From Streptomonospora alba (GTDB lineage: Bacteria > Actinomycetota > Actinomycetes > Streptosporangiales > Streptosporangiaceae), in NCBI RefSeq assembly GCF_000826685.1, contig NZ_JROO01000001.1:83372-147371 (forward strand): a stretch of DNA of 64,000 bases, given 5' to 3'. Under the pieces are notes generated by a model. It did not search any database, had not been told where the DNA came from, and was given only the letters and a program-made list of their open reading frames with translations. Within the stretch, counting starts at the first letter, position 1. Every line of letters begins with the position of its first letter. Of the stretch, positions 19,912 through 30,778 are shown piece by piece. A program made the position numbers and the translations under genes.

Positions 19912-20292
19912 TCACTTGCCCGAGCCGGGGCCGCCGCCGCGGAAGAGTCCGCCGGACCCGCTGGACCCGCTGGACCCGCTGGAGCCGCTGGACCCGCTGG
20001 TGCCGCCGGATCTGGTGGACCCGTCGGAGCAGCCGACGTACTCGAACTCGCCGGGCCCCGTCTTGCGGTAGTCGCCCTCTCCGGGCTCGTACTCGTAGGA
20101 CCTGCCGTCGTTGCCCTCCTCGATGCTGTCGCCTTCCAGGAAGTCTTCGGCGTCGGCTTGGTCGTAGTCGCCGCAGGAGGAGCCGAACGAGGGGAGTCCG
20201 AACGCCGCCACGAGGATGACGACGAAGAGCCCGATGATCAGTAGGTACTTGCCCGCTTTGGATGTGCTGCTGCCTTCGGACATGGCACTCAC
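19912..20292 (-). CDS. DUF4247-like membrane-anchored small protein
   Basis: A 126-residue protein: cytosolic start, one hydrophobic helix (residues ~16-33, LLIIGLFVVILVAAFGL), an acidic extracytoplasmic region with two Cys (SSCGDYDQAD and YVGCSDG) that may pair, and a Gly/Ser repeat tail (GSSGSSGSSGSS). The second codon overlaps the stop of the preceding gene (GTGA), and AAAGGA precedes GTG 20292. Family name is from operon position and general likeness. Function unknown. Confidence 0.7.
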   Translation of the reverse strand: MSAMSEGSSTSKAGKYLLIIGLFVVILVAAFGLPSFGSSCGDYDQADAEDFLEGDSIEEGNDGRSYEYEPGEGDYRKTGPGEFEYVGCSDGSTRSGGTSGSSGSSGSSGSSGSGGLFRGGGPGSGK

Positions 20293-20828
20293 GCGTCCTT
20301 TCCGGGTTGGTGGCGCCCGACGGGCCGTTCACAGGTGGTCATGGTGGTCACCAGCTCTGCCGTCTGCGGGTAGGCGTGCCAGGTCCGCCACCGCACCCCG
20401 GTTTCGGCCGCGGCCTGCGGCAGCAGCGCGGTGATGGCCAGCGGGTCGCCGGGGAAGGCGGCGACCACGCCGAACGGATCGTTCTCGACCTCGGCGCGGA
20501 TGCGCTCCACGCGCTCGGCGAAAGCGGCGCGGGGCAGTGCGGCCACGCGGCTGGTGAAGTCGTAGGAGGCCAGCCCGGCCACCGCCGGACGGGCCCGGTG
20601 CGGGAGTTCGCCGTCGACGTCGGGCAGGCAGGCCACGGTTTCGGTCAGCAGGGCTGCGCCGTCGGCCAGCGCCACCTGGTGGGAGGCGCCGAGCACCCGA
20701 AGTTCCACCCGGTAGCCGGCCAGCCGGCGGGTGCGGGTGAGCAGCGCGGGCAGCGCGGGCGCGTCCAGTGTCCATGTCAGGTCCGCGGCCTGGGTGTCGA
20801 CGAACGCCGCGGACAGCGCGGTAGGCAC
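20289..20828 (-). CDS. DUF2617 family protein
   Basis: A 179-residue soluble protein with the features of DUF2617 (ELRVLGASHQV, then ENDPFGVVAAFPGDPLAITAL). Function is unknown. It lies three bases after the DUF4178 gene and overlaps the next gene by 4 bp, so it is the second gene of the operon. Confidence 0.75.
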   Translation of the reverse strand: MPTALSAAFVDTQAADLTWTLDAPALPALLTRTRRLAGYRVELRVLGASHQVALADGAALLTETVACLPDVDGELPHRARPAVAGLASYDFTSRVAALPRAAFAERVERIRAEVENDPFGVVAAFPGDPLAITALLPQAAAETGVRWRTWHAYPQTAELVTTMTTCERPVGRHQPGKDA

Positions 20829-20831
20829 CGG

Positions 20832-21452
20832 TCAGCTCCCCGAGGGGTAGACGGTGAAGGCCGTGCGGCCCAGCGGCGTTCCGGGGCAGGGCTCCCACCG
20901 GCCGTGGTCGAAGCGCTCGAACGACAGCAGGCGGCCGTCCACCGCCTCGTAGTCGGCGTAGTCCATGCCGCCCTCCGCCCGCAGTCCGGTGGTGCCCTCG
21001 GAGCGGTAGGAGGCGCTGCCGCGCTCGGTGAGGCGGTAGCGGACGCCTTCGAGTTCGACCTCGGGGCCGTGGGGGGTGAGGTCGAGGTCGGGCCGCCCGG
21101 TCCACAGCGCCATCTGCAGGTCGGGGTCCTGCTCGACGGAGAGCCACCGCCGAGCGCCCTCGACCTCGAGGAAGTGCTCGGCCCACACCGCGCCGCCCTC
21201 GGACAGCCGCAGCGTGCCCCGGATCCAGGTGCGCTCGGCACCGAAATCGAGCATGTCCCCGGCCTTGAGCCGCAACGGGTCGCCCTCGGTCTCACCGATG
21301 TCGGCGAAGGGGTCCGCCGGGGCGGCCGGCGACGTGCGTTGCGGAGCGGCGCGCCGCCCGTTGCGGACGAGCACGACGACGGCAGCGCCTATGATCACGA
21401 CGGCTATGACCAGGACCGCGGCGAAGAGAAGCGGCGTCGGCGAGTTCAGCAT
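20832..21452 (-). CDS. DUF4178 domain protein with N-terminal membrane helix
   Basis: About 206 residues: a single N-terminal helix (LLFAAVLVIAVVIIGAAVVVLV), a short linker, and a DUF4178 domain (LKAGDMLDFGAERTWIRGTLRLSEGG ... WLSVEQDPDLQMALW). It opens the five-gene operon ending in the aminopropyltransferase. I prefer ATG 21452, which puts the helix at the N terminus; TTG 21470 in the same frame is possible. Neither has a clear ribosome site. DUF4178, DUF350 and aminopropyltransferase co-occur widely; the shared role is unknown. Confidence 0.75.
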   Translation of the reverse strand: MLNSPTPLLFAAVLVIAVVIIGAAVVVLVRNGRRAAPQRTSPAAPADPFADIGETEGDPLRLKAGDMLDFGAERTWIRGTLRLSEGGAVWAEHFLEVEGARRWLSVEQDPDLQMALWTGRPDLDLTPHGPEVELEGVRYRLTERGSASYRSEGTTGLRAEGGMDYADYEAVDGRLLSFERFDHGRWEPCPGTPLGRTAFTVYPSGS

Positions 21453-21621
21453 CTGCTCGGAGTTCTCCAATGGGGGAACGGATCGGTCGGCAGCCGGCAG
21501 CCGTCGACCTCACCACTCCGGCGGATGGGGACGATGCCACGTTCCCGCAGGAGGAACACAACTCCATAACGGCAGGCCACCGGTCCGGTCGCCCCCGCCG
21601 CCGGTGCAACGATGCGCGCCG

Positions 21622-22791
21622 TCACAGCGGTCCCGGCGACCGCCAGGCGTCGACGGGTCTGGTGTAGCGGGCCAGCAGTCCGGGGGCGGTGGCGCCGACC
21701 ACCGCCGCCGCGGTGTCGCGCATGCGGGCGGCCAGCGGCGACGCGCTCTGCACGGCCTCGGCCAGCTGGGCCGAGCGCTGGACCAGTGCGGTCGTGCGCG
21801 GCAGCCGGGCGTCGGTGTAGGGCTGCAGCGCGGTGGGCACGTAGGCGGCCGATCCGCTGATGTGGTGGGCCAGCACGACGGCGTCCTCCAGCGCCTGGCA
21901 GGCTCCCTGGGCCAGGTTGGGCGTCATGGCGTGGGCGGTGTCGCCCACCAGCGCGACGCGGCCCTTGTGGTAGGCGGGCAGCGGGGTGTCGACGTGCCAC
22001 ACGTCGGTGCGCATCACCGACTCCGGCCGCGCGGCGGCCGCCAGGCGCGGCAGCGGATCATGCCACCCGGACACCCGCGCCGAGAGTTCGGCGCGCTCGT
22101 CGGCGCTGCGCCCGCCGGCCGGCGCGTTGCCCGTGGCGTAGCAGAACACCTGGTCGCCGGTGAGCGGCAGAATCCCGGCCACCCCGCCGCGGCCCCAGCT
22201 CTCGCCGAAGGCCATGGCCGGATCCGGCCGCGGCACTACCGTGCTCCAGCAGGAGAAGCCCGCATAGACGGCGCCGGGGTGCTCCAGGAACAGCTCGGTG
22301 CGCAACGCGGAGCGTGCGCCGTCGGCCAGCACCACGAGGTCGGCGGTGTGCTCGCCCGTACTTGTGACCACGCGGGACGGCCGGCGGGTGTCGCCGGGCT
22401 CGACCGCGGTGACCGTGGCGGCCGTGTGCACCGAGCCGTCGGGCAGCCGCTCCAGCAGCATCGTGCACAGCTCGCTGCGGCGCAGCACGCACACGGCTTC
22501 GCCGAACCGCTCGCGGGTGCGCTCGGCCGAGACCCGCAGGATCCACCTGCCGTCGCTGCGGCGGATCGCGGCGATGCCCTGCTGGGCGGAGCGTTTGCGG
22601 ACGTCTTCGCCGAGGTCGAGGGTGTCGAGCGCGCGCAGCGCGTTGGGCGCCAATGCCAGTGCGACCTCGGCGGGTTCCAGGCCGGGGGCGCGCTCGCAGA
22701 CGGTGACCGCCCAACCCACCCGGCACAGGGCCAGCGCTGCGGCCAACCCGCCGATCCCGCCTCCGACGACAACGGCGTGCGGCTGTGCCAT
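21622..22791 (-). CDS. FAD-dependent aromatic-ring-type monooxygenase
   Basis: A 389-residue flavoprotein of the p-hydroxybenzoate hydroxylase fold. The FAD motif GGGIGGLAAALALCRVGW begins at residue 10, and the second FAD motif VALVGDTAHAMTPNLAQGACQALEDA lies near 280-305. The DG motif (VVLADGARSALR) is present. The substrate is unknown and there is no neighbouring pathway. It follows typA by 249 bp on the same strand and probably has its own promoter. Confidence 0.85.
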   Translation of the reverse strand: MAQPHAVVVGGGIGGLAAALALCRVGWAVTVCERAPGLEPAEVALALAPNALRALDTLDLGEDVRKRSAQQGIAAIRRSDGRWILRVSAERTRERFGEAVCVLRRSELCTMLLERLPDGSVHTAATVTAVEPGDTRRPSRVVTSTGEHTADLVVLADGARSALRTELFLEHPGAVYAGFSCWSTVVPRPDPAMAFGESWGRGGVAGILPLTGDQVFCYATGNAPAGGRSADERAELSARVSGWHDPLPRLAAAARPESVMRTDVWHVDTPLPAYHKGRVALVGDTAHAMTPNLAQGACQALEDAVVLAHHISGSAAYVPTALQPYTDARLPRTTALVQRSAQLAEAVQSASPLAARMRDTAAAVVGATAPGLLARYTRPVDAWRSPGPL

Positions 22792-23040
22792 GGGCTCGCC
22801 CTCCGGGGAGTCGCGCCGGGGGTCCCGAGGCCGAGCCGGTGCCCGGAACCGTGTTTCGCCCCAAGGCTAGAGCCGACGGCCCGGCGGCGCCACGGAATGC
22901 CCATCCCTGTGGACGGCGGGGCGCCCCGGCCCTTGTGGGAAGGGCGATCCGGCCCCGCGGCGGCCCCGCCCGCCGGAACCGACCGGGCGGCCGGGTCCGG
23001 CGAACAGCGGCGCCGGGCGGATGCGGGGTCCCGCTCCGGC

Positions 23041-24927
<1,887 letters not shown>

Positions 24928-25096
24928 GCGAGTGTCTCGATCTCATGTGGTGGGAAGGCCGCGACTCCCGCGGCACGCTTCCAGTTTATGCGGCACTGCC
25001 GAGTAGGCGGGAAAACCGCCAGGTCAGCGGATACCGGAGGTCCGGGCACGGCTCGGGGCCTGCGCAGGCGGCGCGGCGGGCGCCGGGGCGGGGGCC

Positions 25097-25510
25097 TCAA
25101 CCGCGCAGATGCGGCCGGATGTCGGTCAGGAACGGGACGTCGGCGGGCAGCCAGTCGACGCCGCAGAGCCCGCCGGCATCCAACCAGCGCAGCGCGAGGT
25201 GCTCCAGCGCACGGGGTTCGGGCCCGTCCGCGGGCAGCTCGGCGAGCCACACCCGCAGCACGGCGGCCGAACCGTCGTCGCGGACGGGAAAGGAGACGTC
25301 GCCGCCGATCCGGCGCACCGGCTCGATGCGCACGCCCAGTTCCTCCTCGCACTCGCGCACGAGGGCGCGGGTGTCGGACTCGCCGGGATCGACCTTGCCG
25401 CCGGGAAGCTCCCAGCGCCCGCGCATCACCGGGGGATGGGACCGCTGAGCGGCGAGCACCGCGCCGTCGCGGACGATCGCGGCGCCGACGACGATCTGGG
25501 AGTGGGGCAC
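25097..25510 (-). CDS. Nudix hydrolase, MutT-like
   Basis: A 137-residue Nudix enzyme with the box GGKVDPGESDTRALVRECEEELGV (the usual hydrophobic residue after RE is Cys here). MutT relatives clean oxidised nucleotides such as 8-oxo-dGTP; the exact substrate is not certain. GTG 25510 is exactly 6 nt after a TAATCT -10 box (25517-25522), so this is a leaderless gene. It lies 169 bases upstream of typA on the same strand. Confidence 0.9.
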   Translation of the reverse strand: MPHSQIVVGAAIVRDGAVLAAQRSHPPVMRGRWELPGGKVDPGESDTRALVRECEEELGVRIEPVRRIGGDVSFPVRDDGSAAVLRVWLAELPADGPEPRALEHLALRWLDAGGLCGVDWLPADVPFLTDIRPHLRG

Positions 25511-25630
25511 GAGCCAAGATTAGCCGCGCCCGCACCCCGCCGATCCGCGGACCCCGCCCGGCACGAGCGCCTCCCCTGCCGTTCCCGGCGCCAGGACGAC
25601 CCTACGCACGCGATCGCCAAGCCGCAGGGG

Positions 25631-25930
25631 TCAGGCCGCCATGCGGGTGTGCTCCGCACGGCCGCCGGCCTCGGCGCCCAGGCGGCGGGCGGCGCCCTCG
25701 GGATCGGCGGCGGGGTGGGTGGACTGTGCGCCGCCGTCCTCTCGCCAGCGGAACAGACCGCCCCAGCACCACACCGTCAGGCCGCTGCGCAGGGAGAGCA
25801 TCGCCACCCGACCCAGCGCACCGCCGTAGAGCCGCTGGCCGCCCGATTCGGACAGGCGGTCGCGCAACCGGGCGACGGCTTCGGCGGAGGTCGCTGGAGC
25901 TGCGGCGGAGATCGTCGAGAGGCTACCCAC
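25631..25930 (-). CDS. Small unknown protein
   Basis: A 99-residue frame with consistent codon choice, from GTG 25930 (AAAGG about 9 nt upstream) to TGA 25631. The middle (LYGGALGRVAMLSLRSGLTVWCWGGLFRWRE) is hydrophobic and Trp-rich, possibly membrane-associated, and the tail is charged. The family is not recognised. The frame could begin further up, at 26077, but that part reads poorly. Confidence 0.5.
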   Translation of the reverse strand: MGSLSTISAAAPATSAEAVARLRDRLSESGGQRLYGGALGRVAMLSLRSGLTVWCWGGLFRWREDGGAQSTHPAADPEGAARRLGAEAGGRAEHTRMAA

Positions 25931-26145
25931 GGAGGAAGGACCTTTCCAGTCGGCACCTGCGGGCACGGATGCCCGCTGCGGCGATGCTGCGGCACGGCGC
26001 GGCCGGGCGCGCCTGTCGTCGACGTCGCTAATCCCCGTATCCGGCCGCCCGTAAACGGCCACAGTCGATTCGGTCACGACTCGGTCAAGGGGCGGCCGCG
26101 CGGCGGCGGCGCGTGCCCGGCGCTTCCTGCGCGCCGCCGGGGCCC

Positions 26146-26206
26146 GTTGATCTTGTACCTACGGTCACATGTGATCGCTCACAATGACCGTAGGTACAAG
26201 ATCAAC
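26146..26206. repeat. Perfect 22-bp inverted repeat with 17-nt spacer
   Basis: Left arm 26146-26167 begins GTTGATCTTGTACC and the right arm 26185-26206 is its exact complement. The spacer contains part of a second palindrome, TCACATGTGA (26165-26174). The arms are only about 45% GC in a 75% GC setting. It could be a mobile-element end pair, a dispersed palindromic repeat, or a strong bidirectional terminator. No gene touches it. Confidence 0.85.
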
Positions 26207-27120
26207 GCTGGTGCCTGGACCAGGGCCGCTAAAGACCGCGGCGACGGGCCGTGGGCGCGCGGGTGGCTCCCGCACGGCCGATCACAGGCGCAGTCCTCGG
26301 GCGCCGGTGGAGGCGGCGCCCGAGGCGGAGCGACGCTCCCCGGGGGGGAGTGGCGGGAACGTCGGCGTCCGATGGGACTGCGTCGCGGCGCGCCTGCACC
26401 GCCGATCGGTCGCCGCGCGGCGGCCGATCGGGGAGGGTGCTGCGGTGCGGCGGCCGGAAGAGGGGCCGGAGGGAGCTGGGCGCAGCGGCGGACACGGGTC
26501 GCCGTGCCGATGGCGGCCCTCCCGCTGCGACGCGGCGGCGGCGCGGTGCGGGTGCCCCGGCGGCCGGTCGGCGCCGAACGCCGGTTCCGGCACCGGATGC
26601 GGGCACGACCACTCCGCCGAACCGCGGATTCCCGTCCGGTTTCCGCTTCATAACGGGAGCCTATTCAATGGCCCCAGAACGCGGGGTGGAAACCTGAAAA
26701 ACGGATCGCCGCGGTCGGGGCCGGGGCCGCCGCCGAACTCCGTTTTCACGACACCCGGACGAGTGCGCTCGCGCACCCGCCCTCGGAGAAGGCGGCGGCC
26801 CCGACCGGCCCGGTCGTCGTCCGGGAGGGATCGAACGCGACCACGGCCCGCGGGCGGCGGCACGGGGAGAGGGGGCTGTGCCGCTGCCCGACTCCGAACA
26901 CGGTACTGGATATCCCCCAATATTTCAGTTGTCCACTTATACGAATCCGTTGGCTGACACGAGACACCTATTACTGAAGTGCGCCCGAATCGTCTGTTAT
27001 GCCACGAAAGAGGCGAAGGAATGTAGCAGCTTGGTATGCTTTTTCAGACATCGGAGACATTCGCTCCCCTTCCAGGGTTTCTCATGCGCAGCGTGCCGAA
27101 TCAACGGTTCGGGACCGCAG
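26207..27120. other. Long stretch without a supported gene
   Basis: Over 900 bases. The first 450 are very GC-rich with Arg/Pro/Ala-rich frames on every strand, none with a ribosome site or family likeness. From about 26890 to 27110 the composition becomes AT-rich and looks like promoter or degraded DNA. No tRNA-like T-arm, repeat pair or hairpin series was found other than the inverted repeat just upstream. Confidence 0.5.
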
Positions 27121-29370
27121 TCAGAAATCGGCCAGACGCTGCGCGAGAGCCGTGAACCGCCGCCCCGCGCCCGCGTTGCGCACCGCCTGGGCCAGCGCGC
27201 GGCGCGAGCCCACCAGCACGACCAGCCGCTTGGCGCGCGTGATCGCCGTATAGAGCAGGTTGCGCTGCAGCATCATCCACGCGCTGGTCGTGACGGGTAC
27301 GACCACGGCCGGATACTCGCTGCCCTGCGAGCGGTGGACCGTCACGGCATAGGCGTGCACCAGCTCGTCGAGCTCGGCGAAGTCGTAGGCGATGTCCTCG
27401 TCCTCGTCGGTGCGCACCGCCACCGACTGCTCCACGCTGTCGATGCCTGCGATGACGCCGAGGGTGCCGTTGAAGACGCCGTTCGCGCCCTTGTCGTAGT
27501 TGTTGCGGATCTGGGTGACCTTGTCGCCGACGCGGAAGATCCGGCCGCCGAACCGGCGTTCGGCCACGCCCTCGCGCGAGGGCGTCAGAGCCTGCTGCAA
27601 CAGCACGTTGAGATTGCCCGCGCCGGCCGGCCCTCGGTGCATGGGCGCCAGCACCTGGATGTCGCGCCGCGGGTCCAGGCCGAACGTGCGCGGGATGCGG
27701 TTGGCGACCACGTCGACGGTCAGCTCGGCCGTGGCCTCGGTCTCCTCGCTGGGGAACAGGAAGAAGTCCGACATCCCCTCGAACCGCGGCGGGGTTCCCG
27801 TGTTGATCCGGTGCGCGTTGGTCACCACGCCCGACTCCTGGGCCTGACGGAACACGTGTGTCAGCCGCACCCGCGGCAGTGGCGAGCGCTCGTCCAGCAG
27901 GTCGCGCAGCACCTGTCCGGCACCCACCGAGGGGAGCTGGTCCACGTCGCCGACCAGCAGCAGATGCGCGCCCGGCGGGACCGCCTTGGCCAGCTTGTTG
28001 GCCAGCAGCAGGTCGAGCATGGACGCCTCGTCGACCACCAGCAGGTCGCAGTCCAGCGGATTGTCGCGGTCGTAGGAGGCGTCGCCGCCCGGCTTGAGCT
28101 CCAGCAGCCGGTGCACCGTAGAGGCTTCGTGGCCGGTCAGCTCGGTCAGCCGCTTGGCCGCGCGGCCCGTCGGGGCCGCCAGGACGATCTTGTGCTTCTT
28201 CGCGGCGGCCAGGGTGATGATGGAGGCGACGGTGAAGGACTTGCCGCATCCCGGACCGCCCGTCAGAACCGCGACCTTGCGGCTCAGCGCCAGCTTGACC
28301 GCGTTCCGCTGCTCCTCGGCCAGATCGGCGCCGGTGCGCCGGCTCAGCCAGTCCAGCGCCACGTCCCAATCGACGTCGGCGAAGGCGGGCATGCGGTCGG
28401 CCGAGGCGTTCAGCAGCCCGCGCAACTGCCCCGCGAGCGCCTCCTCGGCCCGCTGGAAGGGCACCAGGTAGACGGCGGTCGTCTCCTCGCCGTCAGGGCC
28501 CACGACCTTCTCCGAGACCACGCCCTCCTCGGCGACCAGCCGGGCCAGGCACTCGATCACCAGAGCGGAGTCGACCTGCAGGATCTTCACCGCCTCGGCG
28601 ATCAGCCGCTCCTCGGGCAGGTAGCAGTGGCCGTCGTCGGTGGACTCCGACAGCGTGAACTGGATGCCGGCCATCACCCGCTCCGGGCTGTCGTGCGGGA
28701 TGCCGACGGCCTGGGCGATGGTGTCGGCGGTCTTGAAACCGATCCCCCACACGTCGGTGGCCAGTCGGTAGGGCTCGTTGCGGACGATCGAGATGGAGGA
28801 GTCGCCGTACTTCTTGTAGATGCGCACAGCGAGCGAGGTGGTGACCCCGATTCCCTGCAGGAAGACCATCACCTCTTTGATGGCCTTCTGCTCCTCCCAG
28901 GCGTCGGCGATCAGCTTGGTCCGCTTGGGGCCCAGCTTCGGTACCTCGATGAGGCGCTCGGGGGTCTGCTCGATGACGTCGAGGGCGTCGACGCCGAAGT
29001 GGTCCACGATGTGTTCGGCCAGCCGCGGCCCGATCCCCTTGACCAGGCCGGACCCGAGGTAGCGGCGCACGCCCTGGACCGTGGCGGGCAGGACGGTGGT
29101 GTAGTTGTCGACCATGAACTGGCGGCCGTACTGGGGGTGGGAGCCCCAGCGCCCCTCCAGCCGCAGCGACTCCCCGGGCTGGGCGCCCAGCAGCGCGCCG
29201 ACCACCGTGGTCAGCTCTCCGCCTCCGCCGCGGCCGTTGTCGATCTTGGCGACCGTGTAGCCGGTCTCCTCGTTGGCGTAGGTGATGCGCTCCAGGACGC
29301 CTTCGAGCACCGTCGGCCGGAACCCGCCGCGCTCACCGGAACCGCCGCCCCGGCCCGACCGCTGGGCCAT
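27121..29370 (-). CDS. recD2: RecD2-type ATP-dependent DNA helicase
   Basis: A 749-residue superfamily 1B 5'-3' helicase. An OB-like N-terminal region and tandem helix-hairpin-helix motifs (residues ~100-200) precede the motor. Walker A is GGPGCGKS near residue 373, Walker B DLLVVDEASML, and the C-terminal motif VTVHRSQGSEYPAVVVP is typical of RecD2. It acts alone rather than in RecBCD. ATG 29370 has AAGGGG about 8 nt upstream; the longer frame to 29646 has no such support. Confidence 0.92.
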   Translation of the reverse strand: MAQRSGRGGGSGERGGFRPTVLEGVLERITYANEETGYTVAKIDNGRGGGGELTTVVGALLGAQPGESLRLEGRWGSHPQYGRQFMVDNYTTVLPATVQGVRRYLGSGLVKGIGPRLAEHIVDHFGVDALDVIEQTPERLIEVPKLGPKRTKLIADAWEEQKAIKEVMVFLQGIGVTTSLAVRIYKKYGDSSISIVRNEPYRLATDVWGIGFKTADTIAQAVGIPHDSPERVMAGIQFTLSESTDDGHCYLPEERLIAEAVKILQVDSALVIECLARLVAEEGVVSEKVVGPDGEETTAVYLVPFQRAEEALAGQLRGLLNASADRMPAFADVDWDVALDWLSRRTGADLAEEQRNAVKLALSRKVAVLTGGPGCGKSFTVASIITLAAAKKHKIVLAAPTGRAAKRLTELTGHEASTVHRLLELKPGGDASYDRDNPLDCDLLVVDEASMLDLLLANKLAKAVPPGAHLLLVGDVDQLPSVGAGQVLRDLLDERSPLPRVRLTHVFRQAQESGVVTNAHRINTGTPPRFEGMSDFFLFPSEETEATAELTVDVVANRIPRTFGLDPRRDIQVLAPMHRGPAGAGNLNVLLQQALTPSREGVAERRFGGRIFRVGDKVTQIRNNYDKGANGVFNGTLGVIAGIDSVEQSVAVRTDEDEDIAYDFAELDELVHAYAVTVHRSQGSEYPAVVVPVTTSAWMMLQRNLLYTAITRAKRLVVLVGSRRALAQAVRNAGAGRRFTALAQRLADF

Positions 29371-29599
29371 CAGGACACCCCTTCCACAACCTCGGTCCAC
29401 CCATGATGCCGCCTGCGGACGACATACGGGCGAGTGCGGCGGAAGGCGCGAAGGCGACGGGACACGGTGCCCGTCACGGTGAGCTTGAAGAACGGTGAGC
29501 AGGCGAGCGCCGAAGGCGAGGCACCCTCCGGGAACCACCCGCAGCGGGGACCACGGCTCGGGGATTAGGTTCGGCGGGCCAGAGGTGAACGTTGCGCGG

Positions 29600-29884
29600 T
29601 TACCTGGGAAGCACGTAGACGCCCCGCCCGTGCACGGCACGAACAAGCCCGCCTTCCACGAGGTAATCCGTGGCCTTGACGGCGGTCCCCCGTGCCACCT
29701 CGAACTCCTGCCGGAGCTGATTCAACGACGGGATAGGCCGCCCGGGTGCATAGCGGCCTGCCTCGATACGAGCCGCAAGGATCGCTGCCAGTTGCAGCCA
29801 CACAGGGTCCATGCCCTCGTGGTCGATCTCAGTATCGGGCCCGTAACCGGTCGGCAAGTCCATGCGGACAGAGTGCACCAGCAC
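29600..29884 (-). CDS. Short GntR family transcriptional regulator
   Basis: A 94-residue protein consisting of little more than the GntR winged helix (LAAILAARIEAGRYAPGRPIPSLNQLRQEFEVARGTAVKATDYLVEGGLVRAVHGRGVYVL). It lacks an effector domain. Such short GntR proteins are common in actinobacterial accessory DNA beside small genes and kinases. GTG 29884 or ATG 29863 may be the start; neither has a clear ribosome site. A TTGACA-like stretch lies divergently at 29967. Confidence 0.8.
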   Translation of the reverse strand: MLVHSVRMDLPTGYGPDTEIDHEGMDPVWLQLAAILAARIEAGRYAPGRPIPSLNQLRQEFEVARGTAVKATDYLVEGGLVRAVHGRGVYVLPR

Positions 29885-30106
29885 GGGTCACCGGATTCTT
29901 TCGGGGAAGTGCATGGACCACCAAAGATCAGCGAGTACACCATGGATCAGTAGGGTACAGTTCGATTGACAACATCAAAGCGGCCCGGCGGAAGCGGCTA
30001 CTTCCCCGGGCCCGGCCAAGCGATCGGAGCGCTTGACGTGTGCCACCTTATTGCTCTGATATGCCTACCGGTACGCCTTATCCGCCCCTCGAAAGGGCTG
30101 CACGTG

Positions 30107-30373
30107 ATGCCGCGTGCGGAACGCGTCGACCGGAGGTCGACCATCCGCACGACATACCACGCACGGGTCCGCCCCTACGCGCCCCTTCCCGCAGCGCCGG
30201 CGCCCGACGTCGGGACTGTGTGCCGGACGCGCGCTCCCTCGGTCCGCCCCTACGCGCTCGCCGCGCTTCGTCGCAGGCACCGGTTCACCGGTGTCCGCGC
30301 GTTCGCCGGGACGCTTGAGCTCGTGGGTCGGCAGCCTGGACTTCGCGGCCCCATGGCGGGGGTGGCGGTATGA
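30107..30373 (+). CDS. Small Arg-rich unknown protein
   Basis: An 88-residue frame. ATG 30107 has GAAAGGG nine bases upstream and its stop overlaps the next start (ATGA), as in a real gene pair. It contains two copies of a VRPYA motif (RVRPYAP and SVRPYAL) encoded by a 16-nt direct repeat; a similar VRPY motif occurs in small proteins next to short GntR genes in streptomycetes, as far as I recall. The overall composition is Arg/Pro/Ala-rich, so it may still be a chance frame. Confidence 0.45.
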   Translation: MPRAERVDRRSTIRTTYHARVRPYAPLPAAPAPDVGTVCRTRAPSVRPYALAALRRRHRFTGVRAFAGTLELVGRQPGLRGPMAGVAV

Positions 30374-30573
30374 GCGCCGACGAGCTGCGCGGAGCGGCGA
30401 CTCCACCCGTCGCGTACGCGCTGACCGATGCCGAACGACTGGCACTGCGTGACCTGCTCGACGAGATGGTCGAGGCGACGGAGGACCACGTCTTCTGGTT
30501 CGGCCGTGCCCGCGAAGCCGCCCTGGAGATCAGGCGCCGCCTCACCGCCCTGCTCGACGGCGCCGAAGGGTAG
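30370..30573 (+). CDS. Small helical unknown protein
   Basis: A 67-residue protein predicted to be two helices (LTDAERLALRDLLDEMVEATEDHVFWFGRAREAALEIRRRLTALL). Its ATG overlaps the stop of the preceding small gene. It resembles short hypothetical proteins that accompany GntR-type regulators in actinobacterial genomes. Function unknown; possibly a regulator partner. Confidence 0.6.
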   Translation: MSADELRGAATPPVAYALTDAERLALRDLLDEMVEATEDHVFWFGRAREAALEIRRRLTALLDGAEG

Positions 30574-30778
30574 TCCGGAGGCCGAATCCACCGGTTCGGA
30601 CGTGGGCTCGAATCGAGGGCTCGGCGCTAGACTCCCGTCCACTGAAACGCGCACAGCACCGCCCGTCTCGTCCCCGCTCCCCCGCCCCCCGCTCACTCCG
30701 TCGAGTGCTTCGCGGTCGAAAGGGGGCGGGGACGGACGGGAAGGCGCGGGCACGTCTGCGAGCTGCTTGGGAGGCGCC

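Noticed and set aside
19960..20010. Short tandem repeat of about 9 nt in the DUF4247-like gene
   Set aside because: It is the coding sequence of the Gly-Ser-Ser tail of the protein, not an independent element.
26229..26651. 140-codon minus-strand frame in the gene desert
   Set aside because: Arg/Pro/Ala-rich throughout, equally long frames on other strands, no ribosome site and no family likeness.
30590..30640. tRNA-like T-arm text (GGCTCGAATCGAG)
   Set aside because: No acceptor stem, D-arm or anticodon arm can be drawn around it.
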